A program made the position numbers and the translations under genes. The notes below the pieces were generated by a model. That model was given only the letters and a program-made list of their open reading frames with translations, had not been told where the DNA came from and ran no database searches. Positions 6,158-12,912 of a stretch of 13,050 bases of DNA are shown one piece after another. The stretch is from Sporomusaceae bacterium UBA1887 (GTDB lineage Bacteria; Bacillota; Negativicutes; Sporomusales; DSM-15969): NCBI GenBank assembly GCA_002337925.1, contig DDHB01000083.1:38701-51750 (forward strand), written 5' to 3'. The stretch's first letter is position 1; each line of letters opens with the position of its first letter.

Positions 6158-6787
6158 CTAATAAGCAGAAGAGGAAAACATAATATTCCACTGAGCCATT
6201 TTAGTCCGCTGCTCCTTTGATAACTTTGCACTAATAATCTGGAGCTTATTAATTCTGTTTAATTTTTTCCGTTTTTCTTCCCATGAGTTGGATTTCTTGG
6301 CAATTGTTTCCCAGATTTTTTTCTGAGTTTTTAATAATGAGATAACGACTAGTTTTTTCTGCGCATCAGTAAGCTCCAGCGACAGCATCATTGCTGTCGA
6401 TTTGTATGATGCATCTTGTATTTCCTGTAATTGCTTTTCAAAATTCGGTTTCTGTTTTGTATCTAATACTTGCAAAATACGGTCACTGGTAGTTTTTCGC
6501 ATGTCATTCATTTTGCTTGTATACTGCAAAAGAATAAAAAGATTATTAAAATCGTATATATCATTGCTTCCTTGCTTTTTTTGAATTTTTTTTACCTGGC
6601 TGTAGGATTCTGAAATAATTGTATCAATTTGTTTTCTTTGCTGTTCAGATACATCCAGGCTTATCCACAACGACTCTTCCGTGATATCCGTTGTAAAACT
6701 TGAGCACTGGCCAGTAGAAGCTCCCAGTAAATTCAGCAGCATTAACAGGCTTATTATTGAAATGCATTTCACAACGTTTTTCGACAT
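6158..6787 (-). CDS. Periplasmic LTxxQ-like (Spy/CpxP-type) helical protein
   Basis: 209 residues with a signal peptide (hydrophobic segment about residues 8-24 ending near GASTGQCSS) followed by an all-helical, Lys/Gln-rich domain. Three LTxxQ-like turns recur: LDVSEQQRKQI, LELTDAQKKLV and AKLSKEQRTKM. That pattern is characteristic of Spy/CpxP-type periplasmic chaperones and envelope stress sensors. A Cys in the processing region (QCSS) does not sit in a convincing lipobox. Start ATG 6787 has AGGAGAG just upstream. It is the first gene of an envelope unit with lpxA and the mini-Omp, no terminator between. An inverted repeat right before its ribosome site (6802-6827) may regulate it. The family call rests on the repeated motif only; the partner is unknown. 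Confidence 0.6.
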   Translation of the reverse strand: MSKNVVKCISIISLLMLLNLLGASTGQCSSFTTDITEESLWISLDVSEQQRKQIDTIISESYSQVKKIQKKQGSNDIYDFNNLFILLQYTSKMNDMRKTTSDRILQVLDTKQKPNFEKQLQEIQDASYKSTAMMLSLELTDAQKKLVVISLLKTQKKIWETIAKKSNSWEEKRKKLNRINKLQIISAKLSKEQRTKMAQWNIMFSSSAY

Positions 6788-6801
6788 TTTCTCTCCTTTC
6801 T

Positions 6802-6838
6802 AATACAAATTTGATTAAATTTGTATTTATTTGTATTT
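6802..6838. promoter_or_regulatory. AT-rich inverted and direct repeats upstream of the LTxxQ-like gene
   Basis: AATACAAATTT (6802-6812) and AAATTTGTATT (6817-6827) form a perfect 11-bp inverted repeat with a 4-base centre. A further copy of the half-site TTTGTATTT lies at 6830-6838, ten bases along. This looks like an operator for a dimeric regulator or a 5'-UTR hairpin just ahead of the ribosome site. AT-richness makes chance repeats more likely than usual. Confidence 0.45.
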
Positions 6839-6975
6839 TTTTCACGACCTTAGACCTATTGTATAATTTGCATATTAATATCTCTTTTAAATTTTGAATT
6901 TTTAATTATTAAATTTCACTAATATTTCAGAGTTATTTAGAAGTCTTAATCATTCAATTTATTTGATAACCAGAT

Positions 6976-7021
6976 AAAACTAAGTAAGAGCCAGACAGTT
7001 TTGTCTGGCTCTTACTTAGTT
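6976..7021 (-). terminator. Terminator after the rifampicin phosphotransferase-like gene
   Basis: A perfect 20-bp stem (6978-6997 with 7002-7021) with a GTTT loop lies 9 bases past the stop codon at 7031. On the minus strand its 3' base runs into TTTTAT. The about 180 bases from here to the next gene are very AT-rich and contain no other gene that I can see. Confidence 0.8.
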
Positions 7022-7030
7022 CTATCGATC

Positions 7031-9652
7031 CTATTCCTTCAATATTTCTACAAGTCCCTGGTCGCCATCTACCCGTATAAAGCTGCCATCACGTATGCGG
7101 ACAGTTGCCTCATCGACACCTGCTACAGCAGGTATCCCATACTCACGGGCCACAACAGCACCATGAGTCATTAAACCGCCAACTTCCGTAACAATTGCGA
7201 CTGCCGATTGAAACAGGGGAGTCCAGCCGGGATCGGTTTGCGGCGCGACCAGAATTTCCCCTTCATTAAGCAATGCATTTTCCGGTTTTAAAATGACCCG
7301 CGCAATTCCTTCAGCAATGCCGGCTGACACTGGGCTGCCAAGCAAGGTGCCTTCAGCAATATCGCCTCGTGCAGGCGAAACAATAATAATCTCTCCTTCA
7401 CTGGTCATGACACGGGGCGGCTTTAAATTGCCGTTCCTCTCAAACTCCGTCTTTCGCTGATTAAGAACCTCGGCTGAAACTAAGCTGTTTTTACTCTCAG
7501 CCAGCTTAATCAGCTCTTCAAGACTCAGAAAATAAGCATCCTCTGCAGATGGCAGTTTACCTGCCTGCTCCAGCAACTTTGCTTCAGCCATAATAGCCGC
7601 CTTACACTCATCCAATACCATGATGATGTAATACTTATGATGCTCCCTGAGGCCGCCCATGTAGCGGAATACGGCAATCAGACGGCTGGCCAGCTTCAAC
7701 CTTACCGGATGGGATTTTAGTTTTGTCAGAATGCGTACAGCAGCTGCATCCGCTTCCTTCTGGCCTTCAGAAAAACGCTGCCGGTGCTCACCGCTCTTTA
7801 CACTTCGCATGTGACTGAATATAGCAGCTATGAGCAATGTTGGCTTTTCGCGCCAGCGCGGCTTTGTCAAATCAATTTCTCCGGGACAGCGCATACCGTA
7901 TTTAGCGATAAATCGCTCAAACTCCTGTCGAAATACTTCTCCCCCCGGCACTTGAGAAAAGCCAGTATAGAAAGACTGATCTTTAGCCCTTTGCAGATAT
8001 TCCTGTACTTCCGGCAGATCCCTCAGTGTATCAGCTAAATCCCCAAGCTGCAGCCCCATTTCGCTAGTAACATTGCCCGGCAAGGCTTTATTGAGGCTGG
8101 CAAGTTCCCGTGCATCTCCCAGCCAACGGATAAGCACTTTCTCCAGCACCTTACCGGCAATAATGCCGGGCACCACAAAAGGAATGATGTTGTGAAGAAT
8201 ATTATTCAGCGCACAGTCCAATTGCTGTTGAACAACCCGTAAGCGTTCCGCACCCTGTACACCGCTTATTGCTTGCCTCGTCTGTTCAAGTGTCTGCTCC
8301 ATGTAGTTTTCAATTGCCGATTTGGCCAGTCGTGGATCTCCGGTACGCAAATGATGCCACGCCTTTTTTACAATAAAAGCTGCCGTCTTTGCTGCTGTCC
8401 CCGTAACTGCAGACTTCTGATTACCGTTAAAAAATCCCGGACGCCTAACCACCGCAGCTAGTGCCCGGCTCATTGCTTCATCTGCAACAGTTAACAGCTT
8501 TGGGAAAACTGTACGCACTATTTTGGACAGCATAAAATCAGTAATATCGATATAAATTCTGCTGCCTGCTTCTACAAATAGTTGAGCAGGAAACATCGTT
8601 CTGAGTACGGATAAGCCTAACGGCATCATGGCATCAGGCATCATTTGAACATGTCCAAATGACAGCAGTACTCTAAGTGGATGGAATGATAGCTGAGGCA
8701 GCGGATACAGCGTAGTAATCGGACGACTCTGGACAATAAAAAACTCTCCCCCGGATACACAAAACTCGATATCCTGAGGTACCTGATAATGGGCTTCGAT
8801 CTTTTTTCCTAATGACGCAAGGGAAATAATCTGTTCATCAGTCAAGGCCTGCTGGTCCTGCGCACTTGACGGCAGTTCGCGGGTAACAGTACCACCATCC
8901 GGTAAAGAATAGATAGCTAGTTTTTTTTGTGAGATTTTCTTATCGAAGATCTGATTATTTTTCACCTTATATAAATCGGCAGATACCATTCCCGAAACCA
9001 GTGCCTCACCCAGGCCAAAGCCAGCGTCAATGGATACAACCATCCGGTTTCCATTAATCGGGTCTGCGGTAAACAAAATACCGGAAACTTCTGGACTTAT
9101 CATTTGTTGAACTACAATCGACAGATACACCTGGTGATGGTCGAAGCCGTTTTTTGCCCTGTAGGCAATGGCGCGGTCAGTGAATAATGATGCCCAGCAT
9201 TTTTTCACATGGACTAAAAGCTCATCCTGTCCTTTAATGTTTAAATATGTATCCTGCTGTCCGGCAAAAGAAGCATTCGGTAAATCTTCGGCAGTTGCAC
9301 TTGAACGGACGGCATACGCGTTCTCACTTCCCTGCTTATTCAAAGCCTCTACGATTTCTTGCCTGATGGGTAAAGGCACGTCCATCTGGTGTAAATGTGT
9401 ACGAATGCGCTCTCCCACTTGTCTTAGCTGTGTCAGCTCCTGGGGATCAGTACTTTTTAATTCCGTAAAAAATGATTCCATTTCCTGGCTTGTTGCTAGA
9501 AAATCCTTATAGGCATGAGTAGTAATGCAAAACCCACCAGGAACAGGAAACCCGGCCTTTATCAATTCGCCCAGATTGGCTCCCTTGCCGCCTACCTGAG
9601 ACAGACTTGAGCGATCGACTTGTTCAAAAAAAAGTACATACGGTGCCGCCAT
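7031..9652 (-). CDS. rph: Rifampicin phosphotransferase / PEP-synthase-like enzyme
   Basis: 873 residues with three modules: an ATP-grasp PEP/pyruvate-binding domain (about 1-315; VGGKGANLGEL, AVRSSATAEDLPNASFAGQ, GILFTADPINGNR, DIEF and VQSRPITTLYP), a central helical domain (about 316-760; YGMRCPGEIDLTKPRW), and a C-terminal swivelling phosphohistidine domain with EVGGLMTHGAVVAREYG, His about 830. Length, order and these central motifs match rifampicin phosphotransferases such as that of Listeria monocytogenes more closely than housekeeping PEP synthase (about 800 residues, PEP domain last). RPH enzymes use ATP to phosphorylate rifampicin, releasing AMP and phosphate. Whether this one accepts rifampicin or a related natural substrate cannot be read from sequence. 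Start ATG 9652 has GAGGTG upstream; a possible promoter is TTGATG-N18-CATAAA. No rifampicin-associated element of the known kind was found. Single-gene unit, divergent from the DUF421 gene. Confidence 0.85.
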   Translation of the reverse strand: MAAPYVLFFEQVDRSSLSQVGGKGANLGELIKAGFPVPGGFCITTHAYKDFLATSQEMESFFTELKSTDPQELTQLRQVGERIRTHLHQMDVPLPIRQEIVEALNKQGSENAYAVRSSATAEDLPNASFAGQQDTYLNIKGQDELLVHVKKCWASLFTDRAIAYRAKNGFDHHQVYLSIVVQQMISPEVSGILFTADPINGNRMVVSIDAGFGLGEALVSGMVSADLYKVKNNQIFDKKISQKKLAIYSLPDGGTVTRELPSSAQDQQALTDEQIISLASLGKKIEAHYQVPQDIEFCVSGGEFFIVQSRPITTLYPLPQLSFHPLRVLLSFGHVQMMPDAMMPLGLSVLRTMFPAQLFVEAGSRIYIDITDFMLSKIVRTVFPKLLTVADEAMSRALAAVVRRPGFFNGNQKSAVTGTAAKTAAFIVKKAWHHLRTGDPRLAKSAIENYMEQTLEQTRQAISGVQGAERLRVVQQQLDCALNNILHNIIPFVVPGIIAGKVLEKVLIRWLGDARELASLNKALPGNVTSEMGLQLGDLADTLRDLPEVQEYLQRAKDQSFYTGFSQVPGGEVFRQEFERFIAKYGMRCPGEIDLTKPRWREKPTLLIAAIFSHMRSVKSGEHRQRFSEGQKEADAAAVRILTKLKSHPVRLKLASRLIAVFRYMGGLREHHKYYIIMVLDECKAAIMAEAKLLEQAGKLPSAEDAYFLSLEELIKLAESKNSLVSAEVLNQRKTEFERNGNLKPPRVMTSEGEIIIVSPARGDIAEGTLLGSPVSAGIAEGIARVILKPENALLNEGEILVAPQTDPGWTPLFQSAVAIVTEVGGLMTHGAVVAREYGIPAVAGVDEATVRIRDGSFIRVDGDQGLVEILKE

Positions 9653-9803
9653 TCATGCTTACACCTCACAAAGTAAGTTTATGATTTGCAAGTATTGTGC
9701 CCATCAAAGATTTAAACATGTGCGTTTAGCATAATCTGCCACCGCCATGCAAAAGCTAAGAGCGAAGACCGCATATCATTCCTACCTCAAAGGAGGTGTA
9801 GAT

Positions 9804-10517
9804 TTGTCAATTGCACTGGTGGTCATTATTCGTTCTGTTATTTCTTTTTTTGCCCTGTTGCTGTTTGTACGTCTCATGGGAAAGCAGCAAGTTGCTCAGC
9901 TGACTTTTTTTGATTATGTTGTCGGTATTACCATCGGCTCTATTGCCTCAACCTTATCGGTACAAGTAAATGAAAACCTCCTGTCAACACTGGCAGGACT
10001 GGCAACCTGGGCATTACTGGCTATTTTACTGGCTATTATCAGCATGCATAGTAAGCGCTTCCGCACAATCGTAGACGGCAATGCAACCCTCGTAATTGCC
10101 AATGGAAAGATCCTTGAAGATAATTTAAAAAAAATACGCATTCCTATTGATCAGCTTTTGTCCGAACTGCGCACAAAAGGCATATTCAACATCACTGATG
10201 TTGAATATGCCTTATTCGAAGCGGGAGGAAAAATCAGCGTACAAAAAAATGCGCAGAATCAACCCCTCACACCGGAATCCTTAAACATTGCCGTTCAATA
10301 CGAGGGATTGCCAGTCAACCTTGTAATGGATGGTGCTATACTCCCCAATGCCCTGCGCTCGCTCAGTATTAGCCAGGCCTGGCTGACACACCAGCTTGGG
10401 AAACGGAACATTCAGGATATCCGGGATATATCTCTAGCCCAATTGGATACTGCCGGAAACTTATACGTTGACCTAAAAGGAGATAAACCATGCTATACAA
10501 TACCCACCAAAGATTGA
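9804..10517 (+). CDS. DUF421 (YetF/YcaP-type) membrane protein
   Basis: 237 residues. The frame is open from an ATG at 9747, but AAAGGAGGTG ends five bases before a TTG at 9804, so TTG is the likely start. Three N-terminal membrane helices follow (SIALVVIIRSVISFFALLLF, FFDYVVGITIGSIAS, LLSTLAGLATWALLAILLAI). A soluble alpha/beta domain comes next with the DUF421 pattern VDGNATLVIANGKIL, QLLSELRTKGIFNITDVEYALFEAGGKISV, matching B. subtilis YetF. The biochemical role of the family is not settled; YetF-type proteins occur singly or in sets in spore formers. It overlaps the following lipoprotein gene by 28 bases. A promoter is not clear in the 90 bases between it and the divergent gene. Confidence 0.85.
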   Translation: MSIALVVIIRSVISFFALLLFVRLMGKQQVAQLTFFDYVVGITIGSIASTLSVQVNENLLSTLAGLATWALLAILLAIISMHSKRFRTIVDGNATLVIANGKILEDNLKKIRIPIDQLLSELRTKGIFNITDVEYALFEAGGKISVQKNAQNQPLTPESLNIAVQYEGLPVNLVMDGAILPNALRSLSISQAWLTHQLGKRNIQDIRDISLAQLDTAGNLYVDLKGDKPCYTIPTKD

Positions 10518-10870
10518 AACGAGGTTTGCTGCTTGTACTGCTAATCAGCATGACACTGCTTGCCTGCTCATGCACACTGCTTACCAAGCCGCTTGATAAC
10601 CGTACTGGGTTTTCCTCCCATTTAATGCAAGTAGAAACTAATATCAGAAACGAAGACTGGCAGCAAGCGAAAACCCATCTGGACGATTCCAAAAAAGCCT
10701 GGGAAAAGATGAAACCGCTTTTGCAAGTAGATATTGATCATGACTACATTAAGGATATAGAGGATGGTTTCGTCAGATTAGACGGCTATCTTGCAACTAA
10801 GGATAAATCGAATTCGCTAGTGGCAATCCTGCTAGTGAAAAACACCTGGGGAAATATCGGTTTCTTTTAA
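10490..10870 (+). CDS. DUF4363-like lipoprotein
   Basis: 126 residues with a lipoprotein signal: basic N-terminus (HQRLKRG), hydrophobic segment 13-24 and the lipobox LLAC, lipidated Cys26. The remainder is mostly helical, with the segment ETNIRNEDWQQAKTHLDDSKKAWEKMKPLLQ typical of DUF4363 proteins, which often follow DUF421 genes in Firmicutes. Its ATG has AAAGGAG seven bases upstream and lies inside the end of the DUF421 gene, so the two are translated from one message and probably act together at the membrane outer face. Function unknown. Its stop overlaps the stop of the convergent gene. Confidence 0.75.
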   Translation: MLYNTHQRLKRGLLLVLLISMTLLACSCTLLTKPLDNRTGFSSHLMQVETNIRNEDWQQAKTHLDDSKKAWEKMKPLLQVDIDHDYIKDIEDGFVRLDGYLATKDKSNSLVAILLVKNTWGNIGFF

Positions 10871-11346
10871 AAATCATCAAGCAAATCATTGTCACTGGCA
10901 AACCATTCAGCAAGCAAAACCTTTAAATCAAAAATATGTGCCTTCAATACACTGTCAGGCTGCCAGTCTTTGAGCACCAGTACTAGTGCGTCATCCTCCA
11001 GTGCCAGCAGTTTGATGAGATACTCGTCTACAAGCTCTTGCACTCTTTTTACTACAGCAGCCGTATACAGAGGATGGTACACTTGCAGTATTGCCATATT
11101 CAGCGAGTCGGACAACACTTCTCCCACCATCGAACAGGCAAGGTTGCCAGGCTGCTGAAAAGCCAGCCGAAAGAAACGTTCAACATGGGCGGAAACAATA
11201 GTAATTCCATGCAGCTCGGTTAGCTCCGTACGAATTTCCTGCAGCTTTTGAAAGGCAATTCGCTCCTGTATCCGGTTATTATCACTAAGTTTGACATACT
11301 CTTTTTGCAGCTTAGCTATTTTACGCAATGTTAATTCTGAGGTCAT
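10867..11346 (-). CDS. Conserved-looking hypothetical protein, helical, cytoplasmic
   Basis: 159 residues, not recognised. No signal peptide or membrane helix. An N-terminal amphipathic/coiled helix (LTLRKIAKLQKEYVKL...IAFQKLQEIRTEL) is followed by a mostly helical body and an acidic C-terminus (SDNDLLDDF). Start at ATG 11346 is chosen because AAGGA lies nine bases upstream; a GTG two codons earlier is too close to that site. Codon usage and steady amphipathicity suggest a real gene. It is convergent with the DUF4363-like gene, sharing the palindrome TTAA at the two stop codons, so no terminator fits between them. Confidence 0.65.
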   Translation of the reverse strand: MTSELTLRKIAKLQKEYVKLSDNNRIQERIAFQKLQEIRTELTELHGITIVSAHVERFFRLAFQQPGNLACSMVGEVLSDSLNMAILQVYHPLYTAAVVKRVQELVDEYLIKLLALEDDALVLVLKDWQPDSVLKAHIFDLKVLLAEWFASDNDLLDDF

Positions 11347-11423
11347 TTTCACCGTTCCTTACCTTCTCATATCTTTGTGGGTATTCCTTAAAGGATCTGC
11401 TAAATCCTTTGTTAAGATAAACT

Positions 11424-11453
11424 AAAAGGACTTACCAAATAAACGGTAAGCCC
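11424..11453 (-). terminator. Minus-strand terminator in the gene-poor stretch
   Basis: On the minus strand GGGCTTACC pairs with GGTAAGTCC (one G-T pair, 8-base loop) and is followed by TTTTAGTTTATC. On the plus strand the same pair would be an A-C mismatch, so it serves minus-strand transcription. It lies about 300 bases beyond the CGGC-type gene, which suggests that transcript runs through here or that an unannotated RNA ends here. Confidence 0.65.
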
Positions 11454-11758
11454 TTATCTCTTCATCAAACCCAAAATGTCGTCCGTTTATATGTCCAAAC
11501 CTGCTATCTCGCAGGGTGGGTATCGTAAGTGTGCTTTTGTCATCCATTCAAAGAAGGCCCGACAGCCACATACTATCAGATTCCCTAATTTATCATGTAG
11601 GTTGGACATATGAACTTATACGATCATTTCAGGCATTGTTGTTGCCAACAGTAGTAATCTTATCATAGTCAGCGCACCAAGGCAAAGTCATTTAAACACT
11701 ACTATCAGGCAAGCAATGGGGTTTCAATTAGCCTATGCCGAACCTGCTTGCGTATGCT
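11454..11758. other. Gene-poor stretch with imperfect inverted repeat and short ORFs
   Basis: No convincing gene. TATATGTCCAAACCTGC (11488-11504) recurs inverted at 11597-11613 with a 10-base identical core (ATATGTCCAA). Short ORFs span the interval on both strands (plus 11476-11613, 45 codons; minus about 40 codons), neither with a ribosome site. A small hairpin CCTGC-TATCTC-GCAGG is at 11500-11515. It may be a mobile-element remnant or a structured RNA. Confidence 0.4.
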
Positions 11759-12118
11759 TCAGTTTGCGTCTGTACTCGCAGCAAGCTTCTTCCTCATTAT
11801 TGTAGCTCGCTCCTTGCCTTCCTCACCACCATGCGTATAGCCGACAACATCAAAATGCTCGCTAAGGCGCATTGCCAGTTCTTCGTAATTATCCGCTTTC
11901 CCTCGCATACATGATGATAAATGTACCACATCTACGCCATTTTTAATCATCATCTCAATTTTACGGTCAAGATCACCGCCGGCATGTGAAAACGTAACTA
12001 GCTCTGCATGATCACCATATGCGGCAAAAGCATCCTTTCTCTGAAAAAACGCGTTCAGACAACCCTTGCCTGTACAGCGCTGCATCGTTTCTTCTCTCAC
12101 TAAAATAGCAATTTTCAT
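11759..12118 (-). CDS. CGGC-domain family protein lacking the CGGC motif
   Basis: 119 residues resembling the small CGGC-domain (putative metal-binding) family: N-terminal strand MKIAILVREE, then RCTGKGCLNAFFQRKDAFAAY (Cys15, Cys20), a strand ELVTFSHAGGDLDRKIEMMIKNGVDVVHLSSC (Cys70), and VVGYTHG near the C-terminus. Where classic members have CGGC, this one has HAGG (45-48) followed by Asp, so two of the expected Cys ligands are missing. That may be a separate subfamily with His/Asp in place, not a loss. Its function is unknown. Start ATG 12118 has AGAGGTGAC close upstream, and both lie in the loop of a perfect 13-bp hairpin. Confidence 0.7.
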   Translation of the reverse strand: MKIAILVREETMQRCTGKGCLNAFFQRKDAFAAYGDHAELVTFSHAGGDLDRKIEMMIKNGVDVVHLSSCMRGKADNYEELAMRLSEHFDVVGYTHGGEEGKERATIMRKKLAASTDAN

Positions 12119-12143
12119 AAGTCACCTCTTATTGCTATTTTAG
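12100..12143 (-). promoter_or_regulatory. Hairpin presenting ribosome site and start codon in its loop
   Basis: CTAAAATAGCAAT (12131-12143 read on the minus strand) is perfectly complementary to ATTGCTATTTTAG (12100-12112). The 18-base loop holds the AGAGGTGA ribosome site and the AUG at 12118, and the 3' arm encodes the first residues (KIAIL). It could control translation, or be a DNA operator. Confidence 0.6.
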
Positions 12144-12189
12144 CATTAATCTTGATTAACATAAAGTTGAAAGTATAAGCGGCTGTTAT

Positions 12190-12206
12190 CTTTACTGCGA
12201 GTAAAG
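12190..12206. promoter_or_regulatory. Small inverted repeat, operator candidate
   Basis: CTTTACT and AGTAAAG flank a 3-base centre, a perfect 7+7 inverted repeat in the region where the promoter of the CGGC-type gene should lie. No clear -10 accompanies it. Confidence 0.3.
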
Positions 12207-12217
12207 TACAAAAACAT

Positions 12218-12260
12218 AAAAGAAAACTTCGCAGATAAAAAACCTGCGAAGTTTTCTTTT
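12218..12260 (-). terminator. Strong terminator after the GlsB-type gene
   Basis: A perfect 17-bp stem (12218-12234 with 12244-12260) with a 9-base loop starts 20 bases past the stop at 12281. The stem's outer bases are A/T-rich and give T-runs on both strands, so it could act in either direction; the minus strand fits the gene order. Confidence 0.85.
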
Positions 12261-12280
12261 ACCTTTCTATCAGGCAGCAG

Positions 12281-12511
12281 CTACTTAAAAAGTCGTATAA
12301 CAGATAATAGTACAACTGCCCCGACGGTAGCCATAATAATTTCAGCAATTGTTCCATAGGCACTAAGTCCGAGGAAACTAAATACATAGCCGCCGACAAA
12401 CGAGCCAATAACGCCTACCACTAGATTGCCAATTAGACCGAATCCCCCACCTTTAGTGAGATTACCTGCTAGCCAACCGGCAATAATACCGATTATTAAA
12501 AACCAAAGCAT
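12281..12511 (-). CDS. GlsB/YeaQ/YmgE-family small membrane protein
   Basis: 76 residues with three hydrophobic helices and the family's glycine pattern: FLIIGIIAGWLAGNLTKG, GLIGNLVVGVIGSFVGGYVF and TIAEIIMATVGAVVLLSVI. This is the complete usual length of the transglycosylase-associated (GlsB/YeaQ) family, general stress-associated inner-membrane proteins of unsettled function. The start is ATG 12511 preceded by AAGGGGGAAGG. It follows the coiled-coil gene by 66 bases and shares its terminator, so the two probably form one stress-type transcript. A nested hairpin lies just before its ribosome site. Confidence 0.9.
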   Translation of the reverse strand: MLWFLIIGIIAGWLAGNLTKGGGFGLIGNLVVGVIGSFVGGYVFSFLGLSAYGTIAEIIMATVGAVVLLSVIRLFK

Positions 12512-12528
12512 CGTAGCCTTCCCCCTTT

Positions 12529-12566
12529 TGATACCCCGAAGCAGTTAACAACTGCTAGAGGTATCA
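12529..12566 (-). promoter_or_regulatory. Nested intergenic hairpin before the GlsB-type gene
   Basis: TGATACC/GGTATCA encloses the palindrome GCAGTTGTTAACTGC (12541-12555). An alternative pairing GAGGT/ACCTC overlaps the outer stem, so the two are mutually exclusive. It ends just ahead of the ribosome site and may stabilise or tune the downstream message. Confidence 0.4.
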
Positions 12567-12577
12567 GTGAACCTCCG

Positions 12578-12868
12578 TTACTTGAAATGAGCTGCAGCCT
12601 TCTCAATCGCCTCTTCCAGCTCATCCCATGCTTTTTCTGTTCCGGTTTTGATCTCATCCCAAGCCTGTTCACCAGACTCTTTCAGTTTTTCATATTTCGC
12701 TGCAAACTCTTCCCGTTTAGTCTCAAGATTATCTATTTGAGAAATATATTCATTTTTCATCTCTTCCTGTACTTCAGCAGCCTTTTTTTCAAGTTCTGCC
12801 AGCTTAGCGTCATATTCCATTAATTTTTCTTCCAGTTTTTTTATGTATACCTGTCTTTTTTCCATCAT
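12578..12868 (-). CDS. Small coiled-coil protein, stress-type
   Basis: 96 residues, almost wholly helical with dense Glu/Lys heptads (KKLEEKLMEYDAKLAELEKK, then EEFAAKYEKLKESGEQAWDEI), a long coiled coil ending in a Trp-containing repeat: GEQAWDEIKTGTEKAWDELEEAIEKAA. No signal peptide, membrane helix or Cys. It resembles the small coiled-coil proteins found near stress genes (sll1863-like), but this is by composition only, since coiled coils resemble each other. AGGAGG at 12874-12879 is five bases from ATG 12868; a second ATG follows directly. Cotranscription with the GlsB-type gene is likely. Confidence 0.75.
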   Translation of the reverse strand: MMEKRQVYIKKLEEKLMEYDAKLAELEKKAAEVQEEMKNEYISQIDNLETKREEFAAKYEKLKESGEQAWDEIKTGTEKAWDELEEAIEKAAAHFK

Positions 12869-12912
12869 TCATTCCTCCTAAAATTACTTAGTTTTTTGAG
12901 AAACCCGTTCCC

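Noticed and set aside
9653..9803. Rifampicin-associated regulatory element upstream of the RPH-like gene
   Set aside because: The known GC-rich palindrome is not present; the region is AT-rich with no matching repeat.
10369..10692. 107-codon minus-strand open frame
   Set aside because: It is antisense to the DUF421/DUF4363 pair, whose starts, overlaps and domains are well supported.
12587..12823. 78-codon plus-strand open frame rich in Phe and Leu
   Set aside because: It is the mirror of the Glu/Lys coiled-coil gene on the minus strand, a common artefact.
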